DNA of 64,000 nucleotides from Comamonas sp. lk (GTDB lineage Bacteria > Pseudomonadota > Gammaproteobacteria > Burkholderiales > Burkholderiaceae_C), in assembly GCF_900564145.1 (NCBI RefSeq), contig NZ_UOOB01000001.1, positions 124,001 to 188,000 on the forward strand. Reading direction: 5' to 3'. Below the pieces are notes generated by a model. The model was not told the DNA's origin. It saw only the letters and a program-made list of their open reading frames with translations, and ran no database searches. A program made the position numbers and the translations under genes. Every line of letters starts with the position of its first letter. Position 1 is the first letter of the stretch. Positions 39,082 to 51,794 of the stretch are shown one piece after another.

Positions 39082-39990
39082 ATGACTGCCTCCATCCAGC
39101 CTGCTGACCTTGGTTTCTTCTCTGTTCTCGCTGGCGCAGGCAGTCTGAGCGCTGCAGCACGAGAGCTGGGCATTACGACGCCCGCCGTCAGCAAGCACCT
39201 TGCGCTGATGGAGAGCAGACTGAACACGGCACTCGTCATCCGGACAACAAGGCGCATGAGTCTGACCCCTGAGGGTGAGGTGTACCTAGAGCATGCTCGT
39301 CGCATCCTGGGTGAGATTGACAATATGGAGCACCTGCTAGGCCAGGGCAAAGCCACGCCAAAGGGGCTATTGCGGGTGAATGCGACATTGGGCTTTGGCC
39401 GTACGCACGTATCGCCGCTCATATCCAAGTTTGTACGCAAGCATCCTCAGGTAGAAGTGCAGCTTCAACTTTCGGTGAACCCGCCCGCGTTGACAGACGA
39501 CTCTTTCGATGTGTGTATTCGATTCGGCCCACCGCCAGACGCAAGAATTATTGCCAAACGCATTGCACCAAATCGCCGTCTGCTGTGTGCATCGCCTGCT
39601 TACCTCGCGGCACATGGGACTCCCAAAGTACCCAATGACCTAAATAAACACAACTGCATTGGTATTCGCCAAGGTGAAGAGGCCTATGGCGTGTGGCGGC
39701 TCACCAGTGGACGCGGAGGAAGCGCGACGGTTGACACCATAAAGACACGAGGGAACCTCACAACAAACGACGGAGAAATTGCCGTGAATTGGGCCTTGGA
39801 CGGGCACGGTATCTTGATGCGCGCCGAATGGGATATTGAGCGGTACCTACGTAGCGGCCGTCTCGTTCAAGTGCTTCCGCAATGGCACACACCAGATGCC
39901 GATATTTACGCGGTATATCCGCAGCGTCACCAACTGGCCACTCGCGTCCAGGCGTTCGTGGAGTATGTAACCCAGGCATTCAAACGATAG
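39082..39990 (+). CDS. LysR-family regulator of the tartrate-like operon
   Basis: A 302-residue regulator with an N-terminal winged helix-turn-helix (LSAAARELGITTPAVSKHLALMESRL, shown by its core GITTPAVSKHLALME) and a C-terminal effector domain (about 90-300). It belongs to the DsdC/AaeR-like group with RVNATLGFGRTHVSPLI. It is divergent from the catabolic operon with one dyad between, the usual place of a pathway regulator such as TtuA. Its DNA appears clearly lower in GC than the replication genes to the right. Confidence 0.9.
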   Translation: MTASIQPADLGFFSVLAGAGSLSAAARELGITTPAVSKHLALMESRLNTALVIRTTRRMSLTPEGEVYLEHARRILGEIDNMEHLLGQGKATPKGLLRVNATLGFGRTHVSPLISKFVRKHPQVEVQLQLSVNPPALTDDSFDVCIRFGPPPDARIIAKRIAPNRRLLCASPAYLAAHGTPKVPNDLNKHNCIGIRQGEEAYGVWRLTSGRGGSATVDTIKTRGNLTTNDGEIAVNWALDGHGILMRAEWDIERYLRSGRLVQVLPQWHTPDADIYAVYPQRHQLATRVQAFVEYVTQAFKR

Positions 39991-40178
39991 TGTTCTCAAC
40001 GCAGTTCACCAACTGCAACATCCCGGAGTTGAGTGTGCTCTATGAGCAAGTCACGTCTAAAGACCTAAGCGCTTGAAATTAAAGATGGTGGCAAGCGGTA
40101 ACGCTTGCAGGAGTCACCGCAGTTTTGTGACTCTTTGAATGCGTGGCTCCAAAGTCATCAACTTGCACAGTGTGAAAT

Positions 40179-40204
40179 AAAAAAGCCGCATGAAGCGGCT
40201 TTTT
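40179..40204. terminator. bidirectional terminator between LysR gene and gyrB
   Basis: AAAAAAGCCGC, loop ATGAA, GCGGCTTTTT. It serves convergent genes: gyrB from the right and the LysR gene from the left. Confidence 0.88.
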
Positions 40205-40317
40205 ATGAGGTGGCTCATTAAGTGACTGTTAGGCAATAACTATTCGAATTGTTTGACGATAAGAATCCCAGTTTTGGCCTACCAAAATCCCGCTTATTGC
40301 ATCCACCTACAACATCA

Positions 40318-43032
<2,715 letters not shown>

Positions 43033-43065
43033 AATTATGAGCATTAGCAGTCAGCAAACCCGCGC

Positions 43066-44184
43066 TTAAATGCGCATGGGCATGACGACGTACTTGAAGC
43101 TGTCGTTCTCGGGGATGGAAACCAGCGCCGAGCTGTTGCCGTCCTGCAGATCGATCTTGACCATGTCCTGGCTCATATTAGTCAGCACGTCAATCAGATA
43201 GGTCACGTTGAAGCCGATCTCTATGGTGTCGCCACCGTAGTCGATATCGAGTTCGTCCATGGCCTCTTCCTGCTCGGCATTGTTGGATGCCACGCGCAGC
43301 GTGCCGGGCTCCACCGACAGACGCACGCCCTTGAACTTGTCGCTGGTCATGATGGCCGTGCGCTGCAGGCTGGCCAGCAGCGGGGCGCGGCCCAGGGTGA
43401 CGCTGTTTTGATGGTTGCGCGGAATGACGCGGTTGTAGTCAGGGAACTTGCCTTCGACCAGCTTGGTCACGAACTCCATGCCGCCAAAGGTGAACTTGGC
43501 CTGGTTGTTCGCGAACTGCATTTCGATCACGGGCTGGTTGTCGCCGCTGGCATCGGACAGCAGGCGCTGCAGCTCCAGCACCGTCTTGCGCGGCAGGATC
43601 ACTTCCTGCTTGGGCACTTCCACATCCAGCGTAGCGCTGGCCCAAGCCAGACGGTGACCGTCGGTGGCCACCAGGCTCAGTTGCTTGCCTTCGGCCACGA
43701 ACAGGATGCCGTTCAGGTAGTAGCGAATGTCCTGCACCGCCATGGAAAACGACACCTGGCCCAGCAAATCCTTCAGGACTTTCTGCGGCACGCTGAAGGC
43801 GGGGCCGAAAGCGGCCGATTCCTGCACCAGCGGGAAATCTTCGGCCGGCAGGGTTTGCAGCGTAAAGCGGCTCTTGCCGCCCTTCAACACCATCTTGGAC
43901 TGCTGAGTCTCCAGGCTCACGGTCTGGTCGCCGGGCATGGTCTTCAGAATGTCGATGAGCTTGCGGGCGCCCACCGTGGTGGTGAAGTCGCCGGTATCGC
44001 CGCCGAGTTCGGCGGTAGTGCGGATCTGGATTTCCAGATCGCTGGTCGTCAGCTGCAGGGCGTTGCCGGTCTTTTTGATCAGCACGTTCGCCAGGATGGG
44101 CAGCGTGTGGCGGCGCTCAACAATGCCTGCCACCTGTTGCAGAACCGCGAGGACTTTGTCTTGTGTGGCTTTCAGGACGATCAT
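43066..44184 (-). CDS. dnaN: DNA polymerase III beta clamp
   Basis: A 372-residue sliding clamp subunit with the three-fold repeated domain. It begins MIVLKATQDKVLAVLQQVAGIVERR and ends FKYVVMPMRI; ATDGHRLAWA is a clamp signature and PMRI forms part of the binding pocket for polymerase peptides. Length is standard. It sits between dnaA and gyrB on the minus strand, 130 bases after dnaA. Confidence 0.98.
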   Translation of the reverse strand: MIVLKATQDKVLAVLQQVAGIVERRHTLPILANVLIKKTGNALQLTTSDLEIQIRTTAELGGDTGDFTTTVGARKLIDILKTMPGDQTVSLETQQSKMVLKGGKSRFTLQTLPAEDFPLVQESAAFGPAFSVPQKVLKDLLGQVSFSMAVQDIRYYLNGILFVAEGKQLSLVATDGHRLAWASATLDVEVPKQEVILPRKTVLELQRLLSDASGDNQPVIEMQFANNQAKFTFGGMEFVTKLVEGKFPDYNRVIPRNHQNSVTLGRAPLLASLQRTAIMTSDKFKGVRLSVEPGTLRVASNNAEQEEAMDELDIDYGGDTIEIGFNVTYLIDVLTNMSQDMVKIDLQDGNSSALVSIPENDSFKYVVMPMRI

Positions 44185-44313
44185 GTCAACCTCAGTGATT
44201 TAAGTGCGCATCTTGTAAAGCGGCGGCGCCCGCAGGGTGGTACGGGCTCTCCCTCATGCCGCTTGAATTCCCCATTTTGCCGTGTGCGTTTGACATTCAT
44301 GGGGGAGTTTTCA

Positions 44314-45720
44314 TCAACCCTTGAGCGTCTGCTCCAGCACATGCAATTGCTGGTTCAGCTCGGTATTGGTCTGACGCTCGGCCGCGATCTTGCGCACGGC
44401 GTGCAGCACCGTGGTGTGGTCGCGACCGCCAAACAGCTCGCCGATTTCAGGCAGGCTTTTTTGCGTCAGTTCCTTGGCCAGGTACATGGCAATCTGGCGC
44501 GGCCGGGCAATGCTGGCGGGGCGCTTCTTGCTGTACATGTCGGCGACCTTGATCTTGTAGTAATCCGCCACCGTCTTCTGGATGTTTTCCACAGATATCT
44601 GACGGTTCTGGATGGACAGCAGATCGCGCAGCGCTTCGCGTGCCAGCTGAATCGACACTTCCTTCTGATTGAAGCGCGAATAGGCCAGGATCTTGCGCAG
44701 CGCGCCTTCGAGCTCGCGCACGTTGGAGCGCACGTTCTTGGCCACGAAGAAGGCGACTTCCTCGGGCATCTCGGCGTTCTCGGCGCGGGCCTTGTTGATC
44801 AGAATGGCCACGCGCATTTCCAGCTCGGGCGGCTCGATTGCCACCGTCAGGCCGGAATCAAAGCGCGAAACCAGGCGTTCGTGAATATTCGCCAGTCCCT
44901 TGGGGTAGGTGTCGGACGTCATCACGATGTGGCTCTTCTTGGCCAGCAGGGCTTCGAAGGCATTGAAGAATTCTTCCTGCGTCCGGTCCTTGTTGGCGAA
45001 AAACTGCACGTCGTCGATCAGCAGCAGATCCAGCGAGTGGTAGCGCTCCTTGAACTCGTCAAAGGTACGGCGCTGATAGGCCTTGACCACATCCGAGACG
45101 AACTGCTCGGCATGGATGTAGAGAATCTTGGCGTCCGGCTTGTCCTTGAGCAACTGGTTGCCCACGGCATGCACCAGGTGGGTCTTACCCAGACCCACAC
45201 CGCCGTAGATGAACAGCGGGTTGTACAGATGGCCGGGCGAACCGGCCACATGCATGGCCGCAGAGCGGGCCATACGGTTGGCCGTACCTTCGACCAGCGT
45301 CTCGAAGGTGAGCGCGGGGTTCAGGCGGGTGCGGAAGACGGGGGCTGCGCTTTCTTCGTTGCTGACCGTGGGCACGGAGACGGAAACCGTCTCGGCCGGC
45401 GCACTGCGCTCGCCCGATGGCGGGCGCACATAGGTGCGCACCACGCTTTCGCGGTGGGCCATGGCCAGCTCCAGCGTCACGGGCTGGCCATAAAGCGACT
45501 CCAGCATGGCCGAGATACGGCCTGCATATTGGGCACGGATCCAGTCGAGCTTGAAGCGGTTGGCCACGTAGACCGTGACCTTGGAAAAATCTTCAGCAAC
45601 CAGCGCCGTCAGCGGCTTGATCCAGGTGTTGAATTGCTGCTCGGGCAGCTCCTGACCCAGTTGCTCAACGCAGACCTGCCACAGGGCCTGGCCTGCGTCG
45701 TTCGTATGTTCCTCTGTCAT
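44314..45720 (-). CDS. dnaA: chromosomal replication initiator DnaA
   Basis: A 468-residue AAA+ initiator. Domain I begins [25 protein letters not shown], the Walker A is [16 protein letters not shown], Walker B is [10 protein letters not shown], and the DNA-binding domain IV has [22 protein letters not shown] and [15 protein letters not shown]. The ATG at 45720 gives the family start [11 protein letters not shown]; a longer frame to 45795 would run through a DnaA-box-like site. It is divergent from rpmH, with the probable origin between. Confidence 0.98.
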   Translation of the reverse strand: MTEEHTNDAGQALWQVCVEQLGQELPEQQFNTWIKPLTALVAEDFSKVTVYVANRFKLDWIRAQYAGRISAMLESLYGQPVTLELAMAHRESVVRTYVRPPSGERSAPAETVSVSVPTVSNEESAAPVFRTRLNPALTFETLVEGTANRMARSAAMHVAGSPGHLYNPLFIYGGVGLGKTHLVHAVGNQLLKDKPDAKILYIHAEQFVSDVVKAYQRRTFDEFKERYHSLDLLLIDDVQFFANKDRTQEEFFNAFEALLAKKSHIVMTSDTYPKGLANIHERLVSRFDSGLTVAIEPPELEMRVAILINKARAENAEMPEEVAFFVAKNVRSNVRELEGALRKILAYSRFNQKEVSIQLAREALRDLLSIQNRQISVENIQKTVADYYKIKVADMYSKKRPASIARPRQIAMYLAKELTQKSLPEIGELFGGRDHTTVLHAVRKIAAERQTNTELNQQLHVLEQTLKG

Positions 45721-46237
45721 TGTCAAAAGTCTAGTTGTGGATAGGAGGAACAGTTGCGGGGTAGCTATTGTAGCTTTTGCGGAAGTTATCCACACGGTTT
45801 CAGAAGGCTGTCCCCCGCCGCGGTGCGGGATAGCCCACCTATCCTACTGGATTGACAGGGCCATGACGGCACGGCATTTGTAAAGAAAGCCGGCCCCGGT
45901 TTGAAACCCTGCCGCGTCTCTGGCAATGTGGGCTTATCTCCCCAATCAAATTCTGGGGTCATTGCATCAAAGCGCCAACACTGTGATAATCGCGGGTTTC
46001 CCTGAATGTGTTCAGGGTGATATGACCCGGGCGCCAATTTTGGGCGCATTTTCCACCTGCTTTCGGGCATGCGGCGAGTGCTTTTGCTCCACAAGTTAAC
46101 CGTTTTGCCGCAACACATGCTCGCATGTGAAAAAATACCCGGCTTGGCGGCGACAGTGTGCGGCGCAAAACCTGGATGGCGGGGCGCAGACGTAGCGCTT
46201 TGCCGACGCAAATACTGAACCTTCTCAAGGAACCAAC
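45721..46237. promoter_or_regulatory. dnaA-rpmH intergenic region, probable oriC / dnaA control region
   Basis: 517 bases between divergent dnaA and rpmH, the usual oriC place in betaproteobacteria. A perfect DnaA box TTATCCACA is at 45786-45794 and a one-mismatch box (TGTGGATAG, reverse) at 45736-45744. Only these two good boxes were found, fewer than expected for a full origin, so it may be only part of oriC. Replication genes diverge from here, as expected of an origin. Confidence 0.55.
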
Positions 46238-46372
46238 ATGAAACGTACTTACCAACCTTCCAAGACTCGCCGCGCCCGTACCCACGGTTTCCTGGTTCGC
46301 ATGAAGACCAAGGGTGGCCGTGCCGTGATCAACGCTCGCCGCGCCAAGGGTCGCAAGCGCCTGGCCGTCTAA
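46238..46372 (+). CDS. rpmH: 50S ribosomal protein L34
   Basis: A 44-residue, very basic protein starting [18 protein letters not shown] and ending GRKRLAV, the full L34 sequence pattern. AAGGA at 46228-46232 precedes the ATG. It leads the conserved rpmH-rnpA-yidD-yidC-mnmE order, 63 bases before rnpA. Confidence 0.98.
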   Translation: MKRTYQPSKTRRARTHGFLVRMKTKGGRAVINARRAKGRKRLAV

Positions 46373-46435
46373 GGCCGGCATTGCTCGGCGGTCTGCTCCT
46401 TCGCTGTATTGACGGCCTCTGAACGGGGCTTTCCT

Positions 46436-46990
46436 ATGCAACGACTGAAAACACGTCCGCAGTTCCAGGCAACCATGTCGGCGGGCACTATTGCCCGCAC
46501 GCCTCACTTCGCTTTGCATCGCATGGTGCTGAGTGCGGGAGTGGATATGGCTGCCAACCCCGATACAGGGCCCGGATCGCAAGATCCGCAGGCCCTGTTT
46601 GGCATTGGTGCTGAGCGCGAGCAAGCCTGGCTGGGCGCCATGGTGCCCAAGCGCTGGGCCAAGCATTCGGTGACGCGTCACACGATCAAGCGCCAGGCCT
46701 ATGCCGTGGCGCAGGACCATGAGACAGCGCTGCATGGCGCCTCTCATGTGGTGCGGCTGCGCTCGGGCTTTGACCGCAAGCAGTTCGTCAGTGCGAGCTC
46801 GGATGCGCTCAAGGCCGCCGTGCGCACCGAGCTGCAACAGCTGTTCGGCTCTGCCTCGCGCCGCATTGCACGCGCCAAGGCCGAGGTCGATACGCCTGCC
46901 GATGCCGATAAAAAGTCGGTTCCAGCCCAAGATATCAAAGCGCAAGAAGCTTCTACTTTGATAGCGCCCGGCACGGGAGTTGCATCATGA
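46436..46990 (+). CDS. rnpA: ribonuclease P protein component
   Basis: A 184-residue protein that helps the RNase P RNA mature tRNA 5' ends. The core basic motif appears as KHSVTRHTIKRQAYAV, a variant of the usual RNRVKR box. Family starts (MQRLKTRPQF) support the ATG at 46436. The protein is longer than the common 115-140 residues: an insert (about 38-60, NPDTGPGSQDPQAL) and an extra C-terminal tail from about residue 140. The last part of the tail (PAQDIKAQEASTLIAPG) is encoded by a copy of the dispersed palindromic repeat. It overlaps yidD by ATGA. Confidence 0.88.
   Translation: MQRLKTRPQFQATMSAGTIARTPHFALHRMVLSAGVDMAANPDTGPGSQDPQALFGIGAEREQAWLGAMVPKRWAKHSVTRHTIKRQAYAVAQDHETALHGASHVVRLRSGFDRKQFVSASSDALKAAVRTELQQLFGSASRRIARAKAEVDTPADADKKSVPAQDIKAQEASTLIAPGTGVAS
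46927..46967 (-). repeat. dispersed palindromic repeat within rnpA
   Basis: On the minus strand it reads GCGCTATCAAAGTAGAAGCT, then TCTTGCGCTTTGATATCTTG, matching the copies at 19388 and 49104. TATCAAAG and CTTTGATA are its outer arms and AGAAGCTTCT its centre. It is translated in the RnpA tail. Confidence 0.6.
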
Positions 46991-47286
46991 TGCAGCGCCT
47001 ACTCATGGCTGTGGTGCGAGGCTACCGGCTGATGCTCAGCCCCTGGCTGGGCTCGGCCTGCCGGTTCGAGCCGACCTGCTCGGCCTATTCCCTTCAAGCG
47101 CTGGAGCAACACGGCGCTGCGGTAGGCTCCTATCTGACAGTGTGCCGACTGGCGCGCTGCCATCCGTGGTGTGACGGAGGGCATGATCCTGTGCCACAGC
47201 AAAAGCCCAGGCTGTTTTCCTTTCTGGATTCAGCCCCGGACTCTTCCGCGACCACCCAACCTTCCTCACCTAAGAAGTCTTCATGA
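46987..47286 (+). CDS. yidD: membrane protein insertion efficiency factor YidD
   Basis: A 99-residue membrane-associated protein that aids YidC-dependent insertion. It has RGYRLMLSPWLGSACRFEPTCS, cited here by its core CRFEPTCSAYSLQAL, and RLARCHPWCDGGHDPVP, both diagnostic for YidD. The tail after KPRLFSF is Ser/Pro-rich and non-conserved. It overlaps rnpA upstream and yidC downstream by four bases each. Confidence 0.96.
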   Translation: MMQRLLMAVVRGYRLMLSPWLGSACRFEPTCSAYSLQALEQHGAAVGSYLTVCRLARCHPWCDGGHDPVPQQKPRLFSFLDSAPDSSATTQPSSPKKSS

Positions 47287-48995
47287 ACGATATTCGCCGC
47301 ACCATACTGTGGGTGATATTTGGCTTTTCCATGGTTTTGCTCTGGGACAAGTGGCAAATCCATAACGGCAACAAGCCAACCTTCTTCCCCCAGCCCCAGG
47401 TCGCCAGTGCGCCTGCGGCTGAGACAGCCAAGCCTGCGAATGTGGGAGTGCCTTCCGCTGCGACCGCCTCCACCAGCGACGTGCCCAACGATGCAGCGGC
47501 CACGCCCGCCGCAGCGCCCGCCACACCTCGCCAGAACGTGACCGTGTCCAGCGACGTGCTGCGACTGACGTTTGACAGCGAAGGCGGCACGCTCAAGGGC
47601 TCCGAGCTGCTTAAGTACTCGGACACCACGGATCAGAACAAGCTGATGGCCGTGTTCGAGGAAAACGCCAAGCGCGTGTACCTGGGCCAGACGGGTCTGA
47701 CCGGCGCCGCCGGCAGCTTCCCCAACCACAAGACACCGATGACCGTGATGCCTGGCGAGCGCGAGCTCAAGGATGGCCAGGACAGCGTGCAGGTTCGCTT
47801 CGAGTCGGCGCCCGTGGGCGGCGTCAAGCTGATCAAGACCTTCACCCTGAAGCGCGGCTCCTACGCTATCGACGTGCAGCACGATGTGGTCAACACCGGC
47901 ACGGCGGCCGTGGCTCCCCAGTTGTATCTGCAACTGGTGCGTGACGGCAACAAGCCCGAGCACGAGTCCACCTTCTACTCCACCTTCACCGGCCCTGCGG
48001 TCTATACCGAAGCCAAGAAGTACCACAAGGTGGAGTTCAAGGACATTGCCAGCGGCAAGGCCGAAGTGGACAAGTCCTCCACCAACGGCTACGTGGCCAT
48101 GGTGCAGCACTACTTTGCCAGCGCCTGGCTGCTGGCAGACGGCATCCAGCGCGACAACCGCGTGGCCAAGGTCGGCGACAACCTGTTTGCTGTGAGCATG
48201 GTCACCCCCCTGGGCACCGTGGAACCCGGCCAGACCAAGACCGTGTCCGCACGCCTGTTCACCGGCCCTCAGATCGAACCCATGCTGGAGTCGCTGACTC
48301 CCGGCCTGGAACTGGTCAAGGACTATGGCTGGCTGACCATTCTGGCCAAGCCCCTGTACTGGCTGCTGGCCGAGCTGCACAAGTTCATCGGCAACTGGGG
48401 TTGGTCCATCGTGGCCCTGGTGGTGCTGCTGAAGATTGCTTTCTACTGGTTCAACGCCAAGGCTTACGGCTCGATGGCCAAGATGAAGGCCATCAACCCC
48501 AAGATTCAGGAAATGCGCGAGCGCCTGAAGGACAAGCCTCAGCAGATGCAGCAGGAGATGATGCGCATCTACCGCGAGGAAAAGGTCAATCCTATGGGCG
48601 GCTGTCTGCCCATCATCATCCAGATGCCGGTCTTCATGGCTTTGTACTGGGTGCTGCAGTCCAGCGTGGAAATCCGCAATGCTCCCTGGATTGGCTGGAT
48701 CCACGATTTGTCGATGCCCGATCCGTTCTTCATCCTGCCGCTGTTGATGACGCTGTCCTCGCTGCTGCAAACGGCACTGAACCCCGCGCCTCCAGATCCC
48801 ATGCAGGCCAAGATGATGTGGATCATGCCGCTGATGTTCAGCGTGATGTTCTTCTTCTTCCCCGCCGGTCTGGTGCTGTACTGGCTGACGAACAACATCT
48901 TGTCGATTGCACAGCAGTGGCTCATCAACACACGCATGGGTGTGCCGCCTCAGTTCAACCTGCCCAAGTTTGGCAAGGCTGCCGAGAGCAAATAA
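47283..48995 (+). CDS. yidC: membrane protein insertase YidC
   Basis: A 570-residue inner-membrane insertase. It has an N-terminal helix (about 7-22), a large periplasmic domain (about 60-345) and the conserved five-helix insertase core (about 355-555) with GNWGWSIVALVVLLK, NPMGGCLPIIIQMPVFMALYWVL and FPAGLVLYWLTNNILSIAQQ. It inserts or folds small membrane proteins alone or with SecYEG. It overlaps yidD (ATGA) and is followed by a terminator, so mnmE is a separate unit. Confidence 0.98.
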   Translation: MNDIRRTILWVIFGFSMVLLWDKWQIHNGNKPTFFPQPQVASAPAAETAKPANVGVPSAATASTSDVPNDAAATPAAAPATPRQNVTVSSDVLRLTFDSEGGTLKGSELLKYSDTTDQNKLMAVFEENAKRVYLGQTGLTGAAGSFPNHKTPMTVMPGERELKDGQDSVQVRFESAPVGGVKLIKTFTLKRGSYAIDVQHDVVNTGTAAVAPQLYLQLVRDGNKPEHESTFYSTFTGPAVYTEAKKYHKVEFKDIASGKAEVDKSSTNGYVAMVQHYFASAWLLADGIQRDNRVAKVGDNLFAVSMVTPLGTVEPGQTKTVSARLFTGPQIEPMLESLTPGLELVKDYGWLTILAKPLYWLLAELHKFIGNWGWSIVALVVLLKIAFYWFNAKAYGSMAKMKAINPKIQEMRERLKDKPQQMQQEMMRIYREEKVNPMGGCLPIIIQMPVFMALYWVLQSSVEIRNAPWIGWIHDLSMPDPFFILPLLMTLSSLLQTALNPAPPDPMQAKMMWIMPLMFSVMFFFFPAGLVLYWLTNNILSIAQQWLINTRMGVPPQFNLPKFGKAAESK

Positions 48996-49015
48996 GCTGC
49001 GCTGCTGAAGCGACC

Positions 49016-49047
49016 AAGCCGCCACCCGCCAGGGTGGCGGCTTTTTT
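49016..49047 (+). terminator. terminator of the rpmH-yidC operon
   Basis: AAGCCGCCACCC, loop GCCA, GGGTGGCGGCTTTTTT, about 20 bases after yidC. Confidence 0.92.
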
Positions 49048-49103
49048 CATGGGCGATTGATTAAAAAACAGGCAACCCAATTACATGATTGTTTTTGACC
49101 TAT

Positions 49104-49145
49104 AACCCATATATATCAAACGCTTGAAGCTATTAAATAGATAGC
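49104..49145 (-). repeat. dispersed palindromic repeat copy between yidC and mnmE
   Basis: On the minus strand GCTATCTATTTAATAGCTTC, then AAGCGTTTGATATATATGGG, aligns with the copies inside bepA-like and rnpA genes. Confidence 0.6.
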
Positions 49146-49249
49146 AAATATAGGCGCCCACGATATGCCCCACAGCCACCTCAAAGCCTGGTGCGGGCTA
49201 TCATCGCGGCGCTGTTGTACCGCTTATCTTCTGGAAAGACTCTCCACCC

Positions 49250-50680
49250 ATGTTGCCCCGCCATAACGACCCCATTGCCGCCATCGCCACCGCACCAGGG
49301 CGCGGGGCCGTGGGCATTGTGCGGGTCTCGGGCAAAGGCATTGCGGCGCTGGTGAAAACACTGTGCGGCAAAGATTTGAAGCCGCGCGAAGCCACGTACC
49401 TGCCCTTCAAGGACGCGGCCGGCGCGCCCATAGACCACGGTCTGGCCATTTACTTCCCCGGCCCGCACAGCTACACGGGTGAAGACGTGCTGGAGCTGCA
49501 GGCCCACGGCGGCCCGGTGGTACTGCAGCTGCTGCTGGCCCGCTGCCTGGAGGCTGCGCAACAAGTAAGTGAACACTCCGATGCAGCCACATTGCCCGGT
49601 TTACGCCTGGCCCAGCCCGGCGAATTCACCGAACGCGCTTTTCTGAATGACAAAATCGACCTGGCCCAGGCCGAGGCGATTGCCGATCTGATCGACGCCA
49701 GCACCGAAGCCGCTGCGCGCAGCGCCAGCCGCTCGCTGTCGGGCGCGTTCTCCCAGGAAATCCATGTGCTGCGCGAAGCGCTGGTGCATTTGCGCATGCT
49801 GGTCGAGGCCACGCTGGACTTTCCCGAAGAGGAAATCGACTTTCTGCAAAAAGCCGATGCCTTTGGCCAGTTGGAGCGCCTGCGTGCCCAGGTGGCCACT
49901 GTACTCAGCAAGGCGCACCAGGGTGCCCTGCTGCGCGAAGGTATCAAGGTGGTGATCGCCGGCCAGCCCAATGCCGGCAAAAGCTCGCTGCTCAATGCCC
50001 TGGCCGGGGCGGAGCTGGCCATCGTCACCCCCATCGCCGGCACCACCCGCGACAAGGTGCAGCAAACCATTCAGATCGAAGGCGTGCCCCTGCACGTGAT
50101 CGACACCGCTGGCCTGCGCGACAGCGACGATGAGGTGGAGCGCATAGGAATTGCCCGCGCCTGGGACGAAATCGCCGCCGCCGACGCCGTGCTGTTTCTG
50201 CACGACCTCACCCGCATGGAGCAGGCCGACTATGTGGCCGCCGACGCGGCCATTGGCCAGACGCTGCAGCAAAAACTGCCCCATCAGGTGCCCGTCATCC
50301 ATGTCTGGAACAAGACCGACACCGCCGCCGCAGGCGTGCTGGAGCGCTGCGCGGCGGCTGTGGAGACGGCCCAGGTCGCCCTGTCGGCCCGCACCGGCGA
50401 CGGACTGGATGCGCTGCGCCGCCATCTGCTGCAAGTGGCTGGCTGGCAATCGGCCCCCGAAGGCCTGTACCTGGCCCGCGCCCGCCATGTGGAAGCGCTG
50501 CAGGCTGTGGCCGCGCACCTGGAGATGGCCGACGAGCAGCTCGCGGCCCAGGCAGCTCACCTGGACTTGCTGGCCGAGGAGCTGCGTCTGGCCCAGCTGT
50601 CGCTGAACTCGATTACCGGCGAATTCAGCTCGGACGACTTGCTGGGCGTCATCTTCAGCTCCTTCTGCATAGGAAAATAA
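49250..50680 (+). CDS. mnmE: tRNA modification GTPase MnmE
   Basis: A 476-residue GTPase that, with MnmG, makes the (carboxymethyl)aminomethyl group at U34 of certain tRNAs. The N-domain has [23 protein letters not shown]1 is [13 protein letters not shown]3 is [14 protein letters not shown]4 is NKTD, and the end is FCIGK with the catalytic Cys. Length is standard for the family. It is transcribed alone after the yidC terminator. Confidence 0.97.
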   Translation: MLPRHNDPIAAIATAPGRGAVGIVRVSGKGIAALVKTLCGKDLKPREATYLPFKDAAGAPIDHGLAIYFPGPHSYTGEDVLELQAHGGPVVLQLLLARCLEAAQQVSEHSDAATLPGLRLAQPGEFTERAFLNDKIDLAQAEAIADLIDASTEAAARSASRSLSGAFSQEIHVLREALVHLRMLVEATLDFPEEEIDFLQKADAFGQLERLRAQVATVLSKAHQGALLREGIKVVIAGQPNAGKSSLLNALAGAELAIVTPIAGTTRDKVQQTIQIEGVPLHVIDTAGLRDSDDEVERIGIARAWDEIAAADAVLFLHDLTRMEQADYVAADAAIGQTLQQKLPHQVPVIHVWNKTDTAAAGVLERCAAAVETAQVALSARTGDGLDALRRHLLQVAGWQSAPEGLYLARARHVEALQAVAAHLEMADEQLAAQAAHLDLLAEELRLAQLSLNSITGEFSSDDLLGVIFSSFCIGK

Positions 50681-50762
50681 GAGCGGCTGGCGCTCATTCC
50701 ATCTTGATTTCAAGACATTTCATGCCTGTAATCCAACAATGGATTGCGTTTTATGCTCCTAT

Positions 50763-51794
50763 TCAAGGAGTATTTAAAACACCTGGCATGCCGGCACGTA
50801 TGGCACGGGAAAAGTCCACGCTGGCCGCCACATCGCAGTCCAGGGCCGCAGGCTGCCAGGCCTTGGCCCGCTCGGTGATATCGCCCGCCAGGCGCAATTC
50901 ATCGAGTGAATAACCGGGCGTGAGCACACCCAGGCTGTTCAGATATTCGGGCAGATAGCCGGAGGCCAGCAGCCGCCAGTCCAGCGGCAACGTAGCCCCC
51001 ACACGCCGCGCCAGTTGCCAGACGATGGTGGTGCAGTTGGCCGTGAGCGTGTTGTAGAAACGCGGTTTGTCGTTGAGCGAATCGGCCTCGCGCGCATAAG
51101 CCATGAACAGCTCGCGCATCACGGACTGGCGCATATTCAAGCGGTACAGCCTGAGCTGTTCGCCCCGTACATTGGTGCGAACGGCCAGGATATCACGCTC
51201 ATCCGCTGCGATCAGCGCCAGCTCGTAACGCCGGAAAAAACCGGCCAGCGCATCGAACTGCTCGCCTTTTTGCTTGCGGATTTCAATGGAAAAGACGACA
51301 TGCTCTCCGTTGTTGAAGCCAAAAGACACCAGCGTGTGCGCGATTGCCGGCCCCATCCAGTACGAAGTGGCCACGTCCACACTGGCCAGCTGTGCCAGCT
51401 CATAGCGACGTGATTCCCAGCGCACGTCATAGTCCTCATCGCTGCGCCAGCGGAAGTTGCGCACATTCTTCAAAAGTACGCGCTGGCGCGAATCGGTCAG
51501 AGCGCCATCGGCCTGCAGCTGCATGTGCAGGGCCACATCGTCTGCCCAGTCGCGCCTGCCGCTGGGCACGATCTGCCGCCACCATGTCAGCATCAACAGC
51601 AGGCTGACCACCCACAAAGCGGTGCTGACCGCAGGCAGGCCTCGGCCCAGCCCCCAGAGGCCGCAGCCAGCCAGCCACAGCAGCCAGGCCGCCATCCAGA
51701 GCAGACGCAACACCGCGTTGCCAGGCCCCTGGAACCAGATGGTCCCCAGGCCCCACAGCGCCGCTGCAGCCAGCAGCAGCATGAAAACAGTCAT
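50763..51794 (-). CDS. DUF4105 (Lnb N-terminal periplasmic domain) membrane protein
   Basis: A 343-residue protein with three N-terminal hydrophobic helices (about 1-23, 28-48, 52-74) and then a large periplasmic part matching DUF4105, with FGFNNGEHVVFSIEIRKQKGE, YNTLTANCTTIVWQL and LLASGYLPEYL. The conserved Asn-Cys and His residues suggest a papain-like (NlpC/P60-like) fold, but the role is unknown. The ATG at 51794 is used; a TTG three codons upstream is possible. It stands alone, convergent with mnmE. Confidence 0.84.
   Translation of the reverse strand: MTVFMLLLAAAALWGLGTIWFQGPGNAVLRLLWMAAWLLWLAGCGLWGLGRGLPAVSTALWVVSLLLMLTWWRQIVPSGRRDWADDVALHMQLQADGALTDSRQRVLLKNVRNFRWRSDEDYDVRWESRRYELAQLASVDVATSYWMGPAIAHTLVSFGFNNGEHVVFSIEIRKQKGEQFDALAGFFRRYELALIAADERDILAVRTNVRGEQLRLYRLNMRQSVMRELFMAYAREADSLNDKPRFYNTLTANCTTIVWQLARRVGATLPLDWRLLASGYLPEYLNSLGVLTPGYSLDELRLAGDITERAKAWQPAALDCDVAASVDFSRAIRAGMPGVLNTP

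Noticed and set aside
43408..45744. 778-codon plus-strand open frame across dnaN and dnaA
   Set aside because: Shadow of two certain genes and crosses their intergenic gap; no family motif.
45852..45884. TTGACA in the dnaA-rpmH gap as rpmH promoter
   Set aside because: No acceptable -10 at 16-18 bases; left out as a called promoter.
47130..49025. 631-codon minus-strand open frame opposite yidC
   Set aside because: Shadow of yidC and yidD; no plausible protein features.
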